Below are positions 17,909 through 26,909 of a stretch of DNA of 64,000 nucleotides, piece by piece (the first letter of the stretch is position 1; the number at the start of each line of letters is the position of its first letter). The stretch comes from Arthrobacter sp. 9AX (GTDB lineage Bacteria > Actinomycetota > Actinomycetes > Actinomycetales > Micrococcaceae), in assembly GCF_902506095.1 (NCBI RefSeq), contig NZ_LR733293.1, positions 248,001-312,000 on the forward strand. Direction: 5' to 3'. The translations under genes were made by a program, and so were the position numbers. The notes under the pieces were generated by a model. It did not search any database, was not told the origin of the DNA, and saw only the letters and a program-made list of their open reading frames with translations.

Positions 17909-19306
17909 TTAGCCGTTCATTGTGCCGGGTGCGACTGGCTGAATCGTTGGACGCGTGTCACTGTTAGGGCAGCGAGGCTGTTGGCGCCGCCGGACCACAA
18001 CCAGGAAGCCAACCACTATCCACAAACCGGCAAGCACTGGTATAGGTGCTGTTCCAAGGGTGTCCGCTGCTGTGGCGAGGATGTTCGGGTATCCGAGCCG
18101 CGCGACCAGCCATCCCACGGCGGCAACACCTGCCAGGAAACCGGCAACAACGCGTAGCCCTCGGTAGGCACCTAACTTGGCGAAGACGATGAGTGGCGGC
18201 AGGACGAGCGCGACCACGGCGAGCTGCATGATCTCGACGCCCAGGTTGAAGCCGAGCAGCGACAGCCCTAGGCGTGTGCCGGTGAGGTCGAGTTCGCGCA
18301 GCGTTTCGGAGAATGCCAGGCCGTGTATCAGGCCGAAGAACCCGGCGACGATGGCTTCCTTACCGGCGAACAGGGGCCGTACGGCGTGAACGGCGGCGAC
18401 CAGGATGCTGAAGGCGATGAGCGCCTCGACGGGTGCCGCGGCGACCGGTACGCCGAGTGTTCCCAGGGCCAGCGTCAGTGAGTGGCCCGCGGTGAACGCC
18501 AAGGTGATCCCCGCGATACGGCGCACGGCCTTCTTCGCCGGCGCGGGACCTGCCCAACCGCGGCGGACAACCAGCAGGGGTGCCGGTAGCAGCAGGGTGA
18601 GGAGGAACAGTTGGTGGTCGGTGCCTTCCTGGATGTGTTGGATGCCCAGGTTCACCATGCTGATGAACCCGTTGGCCGTGCTGGCGCCGCCCAGGTCCAC
18701 GTGCAGGGACTGGACAGCGCCTGAGGCCGTGTCCAGGCGGATGGTTCCCACCTGGTACGACCCGTTGACTACGCCTCCGGGCCAGTCCGAGGCGACGCTG
18801 ACCAGGACCACATGGGTCACCACTTGGTCCACCACCACGTCATAGCCCAGGTTGAACGACCGGGCGTCACTCCCGGCCGGCGGGGTGAGCGTGAAAGTGG
18901 TGCCGAGTTCCTCGTAGATGCCGGTCGTGGAGATGCTTCCCGCGTCGGTCACCCTCAGGTCGCCGACGGTGACAGACCATGCCTGACCCGCATCACTTGA
19001 TGGGGCGAAGTGTGCGAGCAGGTAGCTTGTAATTTCTTGCTCGTGTGCTATCACCGCTTCGGCTTTCCCGTCGCCCAGGTCGATGCCGCTTGCATCCTCC
19101 AGGTCATCGACGGGGATCTTCACCACGGCATCGATCGCTTCCTCCCGCACATTCAGTTGCACACTGGAGGATGGCAGGACATGCGCCGAGGCCGGAGCGG
19201 CCCCGAAGGACAGGGCTGCCAGCACGATGAGCAGCGCTGCCAGGAGGGATCGTACGACGGCGGCACGCGGCTTGGGTGCGACAGCCAGGGCGGGAGCAGG
19301 CGGCAT
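17909..19306 (-). CDS. HupE/UreJ-family membrane protein
   Basis: The protein has 465 aa. The N-terminal signal segment (LLAALLIVLAALSFGAAPASAH) leads to an extracellular beta-rich domain (~42-220). The HupE/UreJ_2 membrane domain follows: LGIQHIQEGTDHQLFLLTLLL, ITLAFTAGHSLTLALGTLG, GLIHGLAFSETLRELDLTG, LGFNLGVEIMQLAVVALVLP. The conserved His residues in QHIxEGxDH, GHS and GLIHG suggest metal handling; members include nickel/cobalt permease relatives. Its start overlaps the stop of the DUF3500 gene (ATGA), so the two products are probably made together. Confidence 0.82.
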   Translation of the reverse strand: MPPAPALAVAPKPRAAVVRSLLAALLIVLAALSFGAAPASAHVLPSSSVQLNVREEAIDAVVKIPVDDLEDASGIDLGDGKAEAVIAHEQEITSYLLAHFAPSSDAGQAWSVTVGDLRVTDAGSISTTGIYEELGTTFTLTPPAGSDARSFNLGYDVVVDQVVTHVVLVSVASDWPGGVVNGSYQVGTIRLDTASGAVQSLHVDLGGASTANGFISMVNLGIQHIQEGTDHQLFLLTLLLPAPLLVVRRGWAGPAPAKKAVRRIAGITLAFTAGHSLTLALGTLGVPVAAAPVEALIAFSILVAAVHAVRPLFAGKEAIVAGFFGLIHGLAFSETLRELDLTGTRLGLSLLGFNLGVEIMQLAVVALVLPPLIVFAKLGAYRGLRVVAGFLAGVAAVGWLVARLGYPNILATAADTLGTAPIPVLAGLWIVVGFLVVVRRRQQPRCPNSDTRPTIQPVAPGTMNG

Positions 19307-20481
19307 CAGGCTTTGGTTCCGCCGTAGTCGGTGGTGCGGTCGCGCCAGAGCGAGTGGGGGTGGTTGCCGGAGAGCACGATGCCGCGTTGCATGGAAAACT
19401 CAATCCACACGGACGGCCCGTCAATGCGGATGTAGTCATTCCGCTCTGTCAGTGCCGTGGTGCCGGAGTAGGCAAGGTAGGTCTCGTCGAGTTCGTTTTC
19501 GTAACGTTTGAGGATGGCCACGGCGTCGTCATCAGCGATGTCGTTGACGTATCCGGCGATCGCGGCGAGGACCAGGTTCTTTTGGTCGGCTGACAGAGTG
19601 GAGACCTGCAGGCCTTCCTTGGTGGTGGGGAAGGCCCAGTCCTGGCCTGGCCCGAGGAGGAGGTCGCTGTAGGTCTTGCTGAGGTTCGCTGTGGCCTGCT
19701 GGTCCGCGGTGAGGGCGGTGAGGGCTGCTGCGAATGCTGCTTCTTTGGCGGCCATGGGCTGGTTGGTGCTGCCGTTGTAGTCGAATGCGCCGTTGGGCTC
19801 GATGCCGCGGAAGGAGGGGGTGGCGCCGGCTAGGACGCCGTTGGTGTAGGTGTTGGCGACGGCGAGGTGGTGTCCGCCGAACTGGAACTCCCAGGTGCCG
19901 GTATCGGCCGGGGTGCCCAGGAACGCGATGTAGTAGCCGGCGCGGCCGTAATCGCTGCCGCCGCCGTTGGCGGCGAGGTAGTCGTCGGCGTTGAGGTGCT
20001 GCTGGATTTCGTCGTAGCCCAGGCCCTTGATGGTGCCTGTGGCTGCGGTGAGGAGCTTGTTGAACGCGGCGAGTTGAGTGTCGTTAAGGTCCGCCAGGTT
20101 CAGGCCGATGCGGGGCCCAGTGCCTCCGCCGCCACCGGGGCCGCCGCCCATGCCTCCGGAGAGGAGGCCCTGCGGGAGATTAGACCAGAGCTTGGCATTG
20201 GCCAGGCTGTACTCCTGCTGCAGTTGGGCCTGCAGATCGCTGCCCAACGTGGCCTGAAAATCCTGTGCCAACCGGGCCACTCCACCCGCTCCCGCCGCCG
20301 TTGTACCTGCCGTGGCGGTAGCTGTAGCACCCACGGCGCCCGTCGCCGCCGCTGTGCTTGCCGTCGCTGTACTGGACGGAGAAGCAGTGGACGAGCAGGC
20401 AGCCAGGGCGAAGAGGCCCATGACGGGCAGGCTGCCCAAGAGCGTGCGGCGGGACAATGAGGGTGCGTTTGAAGTGGTCAT
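19306..20481 (-). CDS. DUF3500 secreted lipoprotein
   Basis: The protein has 391 aa from the ATG at 20481. The N-terminus has twin arginine (SRRTLLGS) and a lipobox-like ALAAC, so it is probably a Tat-exported lipoprotein. A Ser/Thr/Ala-rich linker follows, then DUF3500: YYIAFLGTPADTGTWEFQFGGHHLAVANTY, then PMAAKEAAFAAAL, DETYLAYSG, and IRIDGPSVWIEFSMQRG...HPHSLWRDRTTDYGG. The family's biochemical role is unknown to me. The GGHH and HPHSLWRD motifs look like a metal or heme site. It is translationally coupled to the HupE-like gene downstream. Confidence 0.8.
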   Translation of the reverse strand: MTTSNAPSLSRRTLLGSLPVMGLFALAACSSTASPSSTATASTAAATGAVGATATATAGTTAAGAGGVARLAQDFQATLGSDLQAQLQQEYSLANAKLWSNLPQGLLSGGMGGGPGGGGGTGPRIGLNLADLNDTQLAAFNKLLTAATGTIKGLGYDEIQQHLNADDYLAANGGGSDYGRAGYYIAFLGTPADTGTWEFQFGGHHLAVANTYTNGVLAGATPSFRGIEPNGAFDYNGSTNQPMAAKEAAFAAALTALTADQQATANLSKTYSDLLLGPGQDWAFPTTKEGLQVSTLSADQKNLVLAAIAGYVNDIADDDAVAILKRYENELDETYLAYSGTTALTERNDYIRIDGPSVWIEFSMQRGIVLSGNHPHSLWRDRTTDYGGTKA

Positions 20482-20652
20482 GCAAACCAAATTATGGACG
20501 TCCGCTGTCCGGCAACTTTCAGAAAACTGTGAACCTCCTGTGAACATCATGCACAGGATGGCTCAGAGCCAGGGAACCGTCGACACCGTTCTGTGCTTCC
20601 CCGGCGTCCCCAATGGGCTGACAGGGACCGATGCTACAGCGGCCGTTGGACG

Positions 20653-21438
20653 GTGAACCGGAGCGGTGCGGACACCCGAAAGTGGCCCTTCAGTTTGGGA
20701 ATCGATGCATTGGCCCGGATGTGGATGCCAACGGCTGCATATGGCGTGCCTCCAGGACTGCGACGCGAATTCCGTTCCTACCTGCACGCCGCGGGCCTCG
20801 ACGGCCCCGCAACGGTCGAAGCAGACATCGCCTCGGCGATGACCGCCCCCTATCATTGGCTCACCCGCCGCATCGGGCCTGACGGTCTATCCCTCACCGC
20901 TGCCGGATGGTTGCCGCCGGTCGTGGTCCGGGCGGCGATGACAGAGCTCGGGTGGGCCGTGGACTTGATCGGCAAGGTCAACCGTGAGGACCAGACCCTG
21001 CCCGTCCTTCAGCTGCGCGAAAGCGCTCAACGGCTCGGCCTGATCCGCAAAATCAAAGGCAGGCTCGTCCTCACATACGCCGCAAAGCGGCTGTTCGATG
21101 ATCCCGGAGGCCTGTGGCTCTTCCTCGTCAGATCCATCGCTCACCGGCACCGCCACGACTCCGAGCGCGACGCGACGTTGTTACTCCTGCTCGAAGTCGC
21201 CGCAGGGAAACGAACCAACTGGGCCGACTACCTTGAAGCCGTCGCTTTCGGCCTCGGCGCACTCGGTTGGCGCGACCCCGCCGGAGCCGAACTCGAACCG
21301 GACACCGTCCAAGCACTTCTCCTCAACGCCCGAGAAGCCCTGCTGAACCTCGGCATCTTCGAACGCCCCTTCGGTCCCGAAACAAACACCGTCAAGGCGC
21401 CAGGGCAAGCCTTCGCCCGCGCAGCACTCCTTTCATAA
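20653..21438 (+). CDS. Unassigned protein, weakly like the C-terminal part of pRiA4b ORF-3/IS1096 TnpR-type proteins
   Basis: About 261 aa; the start is uncertain, with a GTG at 20653 taken and an ATG at 20719 possible. The recognisable core is LTAAGWLPPVVVRAAMTELG, NREDQTLPVLQLRESAQRLG, LIRKIKGRLVLTYAAKRLFD and DPGGLWLFLVRSI. From memory this resembles the C-terminal region of the plasmid pRiA4b ORF-3-like/IS1096 passenger family. The N-terminal beta-rich domain typical of that family is missing, so it may be a truncated form. It sits next to a recombinase gene. Confidence 0.5.
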   Translation: MNRSGADTRKWPFSLGIDALARMWMPTAAYGVPPGLRREFRSYLHAAGLDGPATVEADIASAMTAPYHWLTRRIGPDGLSLTAAGWLPPVVVRAAMTELGWAVDLIGKVNREDQTLPVLQLRESAQRLGLIRKIKGRLVLTYAAKRLFDDPGGLWLFLVRSIAHRHRHDSERDATLLLLLEVAAGKRTNWADYLEAVAFGLGALGWRDPAGAELEPDTVQALLLNAREALLNLGIFERPFGPETNTVKAPGQAFARAALLS

Positions 21439-21596
21439 CCCCTGACAACCCGCAGCCTCCGACCCCGCGGCAACCCACGTCCTCGGGGACTAAGTCCTGC
21501 AAGTGAAGCAACGGTCTTGGCAGATTCCGAATGCGCCGGTTTACCGGCAGAATGCATCATGCGTTCCTGTACCAGCTGGCTGGCAGGGGAGTGGTC

Positions 21597-22175
21597 TCAT
21601 TCCAGGTTGGCGTGGCGCAGGTACTGGTAGACGGTCTCCCTACTGATCCCGTAGTCATGGGCAAGGGTGACTTTCGGAACCCCGGTGCCGGCGCGTTGGA
21701 CCAGCTCGGCGGCCCGTTCCGGCGAGAGTGTCCGCTTCCGCCCTTTGTAGGCTCCGCGCTGCTTGGCGAGGGCGATGCCTTCGCGCTGCCGTTCGCGGAT
21801 AAGGGAGCGTTCGAACTCGGCGAACGCGCCCATGACCGAGAGCATGAGGTTGGCCATGGGAGAGTCCTCGCCAGTGAAGGACAGGCTCTCTTTGACGAAC
21901 TCCACGCGCACACCCTTGCGGGTAAGGCCCTGAACCAGGGCCCGCAGATCGTCAAGGTTCCTGGCGAGCCGGTCCATGCTGTGCACCACCACCGTGTCCC
22001 CATCGCGGGCGAAACGTAGAAGCTCGGAGAGCTGTGGCCGGGAAATGTCCCTGCCGGAGGCCTTATCCGTAAAGTCCCGGTCAAGAATCTGGCCTTCGAG
22101 CTGGCGCTTCTCGTTCTGGTCAAGGGTGCCGACCCGCACGTACCCGATCCGCTGTCCACTCACGGTAACCTCCAA
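21597..22175 (-). CDS. Serine recombinase (resolvase/invertase) with Ser-to-Gly at the catalytic position
   Basis: The protein is a full-length 192 aa. The resolvase N-terminal domain has RIGYVRVGTLDQNEKRQLEG, DKASGRDISRPQL, DTVVVHSMDRLARNLDDL and MGAFAEFERSLIRERQREG. The C-terminal HTH_7 reads LSPERAAELV...LAHDYGISRETVYQYLRH. Family members have RVS(T) where this protein has RVGT (codon GGC), so the nucleophilic serine is missing. The other active-site residues (Arg of the RxS motif, SMDRLAR, E-F-E-R-x-x-I-R-E-R) are present. It may be inactive, or a DNA-binding relic. Related remnants lie at 3903-4203 and 41594-41878. Confidence 0.9.
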   Translation of the reverse strand: MEVTVSGQRIGYVRVGTLDQNEKRQLEGQILDRDFTDKASGRDISRPQLSELLRFARDGDTVVVHSMDRLARNLDDLRALVQGLTRKGVRVEFVKESLSFTGEDSPMANLMLSVMGAFAEFERSLIRERQREGIALAKQRGAYKGRKRTLSPERAAELVQRAGTGVPKVTLAHDYGISRETVYQYLRHANLE

Positions 22176-22433
22176 CCCCTTGCCTGTGAGGTTGAGTTCC
22201 AGGCTTGTCCTACAAGGAAGTCAAGATCTGCCCGCAGGCGTTGTCAGATTGGGGTGTACACGAGCCTTACATTTTTTGGGGCTCGTTCCTGGGAACAGGA
22301 ACGGCCACAGCGCCAGCATGCCGGTTTCTGAACGTAGCTGCTGCCTACCGTCCCTCATCGCCATGGGTTTCGTCCGGCAAGGCCGGGGCCCACCCCTTTC
22401 CAGAAGACTAGGGATGGGCCGATGTGAAGGAAT

Positions 22434-23699
22434 CTAGGCTTTGCCCTCACTTGTCACGGCGATTTCAACGTCGTCGGGGCGTTCGTTGACGAAGTACATG
22501 ATGATCATGCCGAGGAACGGGCCGGCAGCGAGCGTAATGAGGGCGGCCATAAAGGAGTTGTCCGTGGCGGCGAAGACGGCGCCCACCGCGAGGGGGACCA
22601 GAACGCTTCCGACCTGCCACATGGCATTTGTCATTCCGGCGGCTCCGCCGAGGACACGGCTGCTGACGAGCCGGGGAACGAGGGCCACGATGAGCGGAAG
22701 GTAGCAGTAGGCGCCGAGTCCGAGCAGCGGGGCAGCGATGAAGAAGGCGACGGCGTTGTCCAGCAGGCCGAACACGACGAGCATCACCGAGAAGCAACCG
22801 AGCACTACCATGGCCGGAACCCTGCGGGCGCCGTTGAATTTGTCGGCTACCCAGCCAATGAGGGGCTTGCCCAGGACCCCGAGGGTTGCATAGATGGCAA
22901 CGATGCCGCCGGCCACTACGGGGTCTATGCCGTGCCCCTTGATCATGAGGGCATTGGACCAGGTGATGAAGCCGTAGGTTCCCCAGAAGCCGCCGAATCC
23001 TGCGAGAGCCAGAAGGAGAAGGTTCTTATTGCGTGCCAATTCGATGAGGCCCGACCGGCCTTGTGCGCTCTGGGTGGCCTTGGATACCACCGGGCCGGGC
23101 CTCAGGATGGTGTAGCAAACTGCGCCGGCGGCGATGGAAATAGCACCAAAAAGCAGATACGAGGCGTGCCAGGAGTAGTGCTGGATGAGGTAGGGGACGG
23201 CGGTGTTGGCCACCACGACCCCCAGCGACGTCGCGGAAGTGTAGATCCCCATGGCCTTGCCGAGCTCCTCGGGCCGGAACCAGCTTGAGATCAACTTGAT
23301 GCCGGCGGCGTATTCGGCTCCGGCGAAGAGGCCAATGAGGGCCTGGACGGCCATGCCAATCCCCGCGGACGTGGTGGAACCGAAAAATATCATGGCGGCT
23401 CCGGCACCTACCAGGGACACGGAAATGAGGAGGCGGCCGCCGAGCCTGTCCGTAAGGAATCCGCTTCCGGCATTCGAAACGACGTATCCGATGTAGTAGA
23501 ACGTGGCGAACAGGCCCAGGCTGGCCAGCGGCACGCCGAGGTCTTCGCCGACGAAGATGGATGCCGGACCCCAGGTGGAGCGGTCAACGGAGGTCATGGT
23601 GAAGGCCAACCAGCACAGCAGCAGGACCACCCAGCGGTAGCGGCTCTTGGATGGATCGACGGTGGCGTTGGAGATTCGGGCAGTGCCGAGAGTAGTCAT
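22434..23699 (-). CDS. MFS transporter (anion:cation symporter-like)
   Basis: The protein has 421 aa from the ATG at 23699 and 12 membrane segments. Motifs: SVDRSTWGPA in TM1/loop (the D-R-x2 of the ACS family), SGFLTDRLGGRLLISVSL after TM2, WFRPEELGKAMGIYTSATSLGVVVAN, and GKPLIGWVADKFNGARRVPAM in the second half. ACS members import organic acids such as aromatic acids, phthalate or hexuronates. It neighbours the IclR gene and the Rieske oxygenase cluster, so aromatic-acid uptake is a reasonable inference. Confidence 0.83.
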   Translation of the reverse strand: MTTLGTARISNATVDPSKSRYRWVVLLLCWLAFTMTSVDRSTWGPASIFVGEDLGVPLASLGLFATFYYIGYVVSNAGSGFLTDRLGGRLLISVSLVGAGAAMIFFGSTTSAGIGMAVQALIGLFAGAEYAAGIKLISSWFRPEELGKAMGIYTSATSLGVVVANTAVPYLIQHYSWHASYLLFGAISIAAGAVCYTILRPGPVVSKATQSAQGRSGLIELARNKNLLLLALAGFGGFWGTYGFITWSNALMIKGHGIDPVVAGGIVAIYATLGVLGKPLIGWVADKFNGARRVPAMVVLGCFSVMLVVFGLLDNAVAFFIAAPLLGLGAYCYLPLIVALVPRLVSSRVLGGAAGMTNAMWQVGSVLVPLAVGAVFAATDNSFMAALITLAAGPFLGMIIMYFVNERPDDVEIAVTSEGKA

Positions 23700-23839
23700 G
23701 TGTATCCCATTCTGAAGGGGCGTCGTTGCCGCGGGACATCGCGAAACAAAATTGAGGGTGTGATGAATATAACCACCCTTAGCGAGGTAGGGCAACATTT
23801 TTGTCCGCTTGGTGATCTGTTGCGCGTAAAGCGGATAGT

Positions 23840-25423
23840 CTAGATGCTCAGGCCGTCCCTCAAATCGGTCACGAATTCGTTAGCCACATCTCTCAGCGCG
23901 GGAAGGAAATTTGTGGTCATGTCTCGGTCCGGAGTAGTGGCCTCGTGGACTGAGGCGCTCATGGCGGCCACCACCTCACCCCGCCGGTTTCGGAGGGGGA
24001 CCGCGACGGCGCGGATGCCCGCTTCGAGTAGTTGGTCAACGTAGCTCCAACCCTGCTCCCGAACGGCCGCAAGCGTGTCGTCGAGGTCTTCAAGCCCGCT
24101 GGTTGCTGTGTCTCTACCCGCGGAATGCCTGACGCCCTTGAGTGCATCGGCGGGCAGGAGGGACAGGAGCACCTGGCCCATGGCCGTGCGTTCTGCCGGA
24201 ACCCGGGTGCCCGGGCGGATATTGACGATCAGCGGACTCGGTGCACTGGCCCTGGCCACGTAACGCACATCCAAACCGTCCAGGACGCCGATGGAAACCG
24301 AGGCTCCCAGCCTCCGCGCCAGTGCCTCAAGGCGGGATTTGGCCACGTCGGCCAGCGAAAGCCCGGACAGCAAGGAGTATCCCAGTTCCAGGACCAGGGG
24401 AGTGGGGGTGTAACTCCGGCCCTGCTGTTCAAGGTAGCCAAGGGAGGCCAGGGTCAGGACGAAGCGGCGGGCCGCCGAGCGCGGAAGCCGGCACCGCTCG
24501 GACAGCTGCGCAAGGTTCATGGCCGGGTGGCTTTCATCGAAGGCGGTGAGGATGCACAGGCCCCGCTCTACCGATTGGATGACATCCGAAGGGCGCACTT
24601 CGGCGCGGCCGGGGGCTGCCGGTGGCGCCAGGACGCTGCGGGGAGATGCCCCGGAGGCCGGCCAGAGGGCTGCAGTTGTCCGTTGCGCGGCGGCCTGGAG
24701 CAGTGGAACGAAGTCGCTTTCGAGTACTTGGGCGTCCACGCGCGTGGCATGGGCGGCGATGTTCAGGGCAGCAAGGATCCGGCCTTCGGGGTCATGCAAG
24801 GGAACGGCCACTGACCGGATTCCCGGCGTCAACTCCTGGTCCGCCATGGTCCACCCACGCTGCCGCGCCTCTTCGATCCGCTCCCTAACGTAGCCCGGAT
24901 CGACGCCGGGTTCCTGCTTCATCGAGGAAAGATACTCCTCGAGTTCCCCGGGAGCGAGGCCGCCTAGCAGAACACGCCCGGTGGCGGTGCTGTGCGCGGC
25001 AACGCTGGTTCCGACAGTGATGTTGGCGGTGACGATCCTGTCCGCCGCCACACGGGCAGCGTAATAGACGCGGCGCTTGTGGAGCACCGTCAGGGAAGCG
25101 GTCTCACCGACTTCCCGCACCAGTTCTTCCAGGTGCGGGTACGCGGCATCCGGGAGTGGGTTGCTGCGCAGGTAGGCATCCCCTATGGCGAGCACCCCCG
25201 GCGCCAGCCTGTAGCCCTCCGCGGACAGGCCCGCGTAGCCCAGGTACTCCAATGTCAGGGCGAACCTGCGCGCCGCGGTGCGTGTAATACCCACCAATGA
25301 GGCCAAGTCCGCCACAGAGAGGGCCTGTTCCTGCGCACTGAATGCCCGCAGGACCGACAGTCCCCGTTCCAGCGAGTCGACGTAATCGGGATCTGTGGCC
25401 GCGAGCTCTGCGGCCGCGGGCAT
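23840..25423 (-). CDS. Tandem IclR-family regulator (two IclR units in one chain)
   Basis: The protein has 527 aa from the ATG at 25423; a GTG at 25435 is also possible. Two complete IclR units are present. Unit 1 has HTH YVDSLERGLSVLRAFS...SVADLASLVGITRTAARRFALTLEYLGY and effector domain HSTATGRVLLGGL...VAVPLHDPEGRILAALNIAAHATR. Unit 2 has HTH VIQSVERGLCILTAFDESH...LAQLSERCRLPRSAARRFVLTLASLGYL and effector domain ERTAMGQVLLSLL...IRAVAVPLRNRRGEVVAAMSASVHE. Normal IclR proteins have ~250 aa, so this is an internal duplication or fusion. Such fused IclR proteins govern aromatic catabolism in Actinobacteria. The gene diverges from the Rieske oxygenase gene. Confidence 0.88.
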   Translation of the reverse strand: MPAAAELAATDPDYVDSLERGLSVLRAFSAQEQALSVADLASLVGITRTAARRFALTLEYLGYAGLSAEGYRLAPGVLAIGDAYLRSNPLPDAAYPHLEELVREVGETASLTVLHKRRVYYAARVAADRIVTANITVGTSVAAHSTATGRVLLGGLAPGELEEYLSSMKQEPGVDPGYVRERIEEARQRGWTMADQELTPGIRSVAVPLHDPEGRILAALNIAAHATRVDAQVLESDFVPLLQAAAQRTTAALWPASGASPRSVLAPPAAPGRAEVRPSDVIQSVERGLCILTAFDESHPAMNLAQLSERCRLPRSAARRFVLTLASLGYLEQQGRSYTPTPLVLELGYSLLSGLSLADVAKSRLEALARRLGASVSIGVLDGLDVRYVARASAPSPLIVNIRPGTRVPAERTAMGQVLLSLLPADALKGVRHSAGRDTATSGLEDLDDTLAAVREQGWSYVDQLLEAGIRAVAVPLRNRRGEVVAAMSASVHEATTPDRDMTTNFLPALRDVANEFVTDLRDGLSI

Positions 25424-25537
25424 TGATGCATTCACACTCTCGAATCTAGACCATTCGCTTATGCGGCCAGCGGGTCGCGGCGGCACCGTGCAGCTTGACC
25501 GGCGAATGAGACGCATGCAACACTCGATTGACCGTTT

Positions 25538-25555
25538 AGCGCGCATGTGCGCGCT
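25538..25555. promoter_or_regulatory. Candidate IclR operator
   Basis: The palindrome AGCGCGCA-TG-TGCGCGCT has two perfect 8-bp arms. It lies in the IclR/Rieske divergent gap, 45 bp upstream of the oxygenase start and 115 bp from the IclR start. Confidence 0.5.
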
Positions 25556-25600
25556 CATCGGATAGAAAGCGGAATTCGACTGACAACGGGAGGCCCCCAC

Positions 25601-26884
25601 ATGCTCACTTCAGAACAGAACGTTCTACTGACCCAGACCGGCCCGGAAACACCCATGGGGCGCCTGTTCCGGCGGTACTGGTTCCCCGCCCTCCTCGCCG
25701 AGGAACTTCCCGAGGCAGACTGCCCCCCGGTGCGCGTCCAGCTTCTGGGCGAGAAGCTCATCGCCTTCCGGGACACTTCCGGCCGCCTGGGCCTGCTGGA
25801 CGAGTTCTGCGCCCACCGGACCGCTTCCCTGTACTTCGGGCGCAACGAGGAAAACGGGCTCCGGTGCGCCTACCACGGATGGAAGTACGACGTCGAGGGC
25901 AACTTGACAGACATGCCGTCCGAGCCCGAGGACTCCAAGTTCAAATGCCGCATCAAGCAGAAGTCCTATCCCCTGGTTGAACGGGGCGGCGTGCTTTGGG
26001 CGTACATGGGTCCCTCGGACAAGATGCCCGAACTGCCGGAGCTTGAGTGGGCCCTGCTGGGTGACGGGCAGCGCTTCATTTCCAAGCGCCTCCAGGAAAC
26101 CAACTATCTTCAGGCGATGGAGGGCGGTATCGACTCCAGCCACGTTTCCTTCGCCCACCGTTTCAACCTGGACGACGACCCCATGCACTCCGGAACGGCC
26201 GGCAACGAGTACATCAAGGCTGACACGCGTCCGAAGTTCGAAGTCGCTGAAAGTGACGGTGGCCTGCTGATCGGAGCCCGGCGCAACGCGAACGAGGAAG
26301 AGTTCTACTGGCGCATCACGCAGTGGATCATGCCGTTCTACACGATCATTCCGCCCTTCGGCACGCACAACCCTATGGGCGGGCATGCCTGGGTCCCGAT
26401 CGATGACACCACGTGCTGGGCCTGGTCCTGGAACTACCACCCGACCCGCGACCTGCGCGAGGACGAACTTGAGCAGATGCGCAATGGCGATGGCATCCAC
26501 GCCAAGTACATCCCCGGGACCTACCGGACCCTTGCCAACAAGGACAATGACTACCTGATGGACCGTGAGGCACAGAAGCAGAAGAAGACCTTCTCCGGCA
26601 TTGAGGGCATCGCGGCGCAGGACTTCTCGCTGCAGGAAAGCATGGGCGACGTCGCGGACCGCACCAAGGAGCGGTTGGGCACCTCCGATGCCGCCATCAT
26701 CCTGGCGCGGCGCCGCCTGCTCGCAGCGCTGGACTCCATGGAGGACGAGGCGCTCCCGGGCATCGACACCGCGGACCAGCGTGTCCGCTCGACGTCCATG
26801 CTGCTCCCCAAGGCCGTGCCCTTCCATGAGGGTGCACAGCAGGCCATCCAGGTACTCCCCGGAACCGACTTCGTATCCATCTAG
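25601..26884 (+). CDS. Rieske non-heme iron oxygenase, alpha subunit (phthalate 4,5-dioxygenase-like)
   Basis: The protein has 427 aa; the ATG at 25601 has GGGAGG upstream. The Rieske 2Fe-2S ligands are in FCAHRTAS (CxH) and RCAYHGWKYD (CxxH). The mononuclear iron site is in EGGIDSSHVSFAHRF (D-x2-H-x4-H). The family hydroxylates or O/N-demethylates aromatic substrates using electrons from a reductase. Its single-subunit plan and the PDR-type reductase at 28626 fit a class IA phthalate/vanillate-type system. It heads the cluster oxygenase-dehydrogenase-unknown-reductase. Confidence 0.9.
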   Translation: MLTSEQNVLLTQTGPETPMGRLFRRYWFPALLAEELPEADCPPVRVQLLGEKLIAFRDTSGRLGLLDEFCAHRTASLYFGRNEENGLRCAYHGWKYDVEGNLTDMPSEPEDSKFKCRIKQKSYPLVERGGVLWAYMGPSDKMPELPELEWALLGDGQRFISKRLQETNYLQAMEGGIDSSHVSFAHRFNLDDDPMHSGTAGNEYIKADTRPKFEVAESDGGLLIGARRNANEEEFYWRITQWIMPFYTIIPPFGTHNPMGGHAWVPIDDTTCWAWSWNYHPTRDLREDELEQMRNGDGIHAKYIPGTYRTLANKDNDYLMDREAQKQKKTFSGIEGIAAQDFSLQESMGDVADRTKERLGTSDAAIILARRRLLAALDSMEDEALPGIDTADQRVRSTSMLLPKAVPFHEGAQQAIQVLPGTDFVSI

Positions 26885-26909
26885 ATCCACACCCAACCAG
26901 GAGTTCCAC

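Noticed and set aside
23804..23835. TCCGCTT/AAGCGGA inverted repeat as an IclR operator for the MFS gene
   Set aside because: Arms are only 7 bp with an 18-nt gap right behind the IclR stop codon; too weak to claim.
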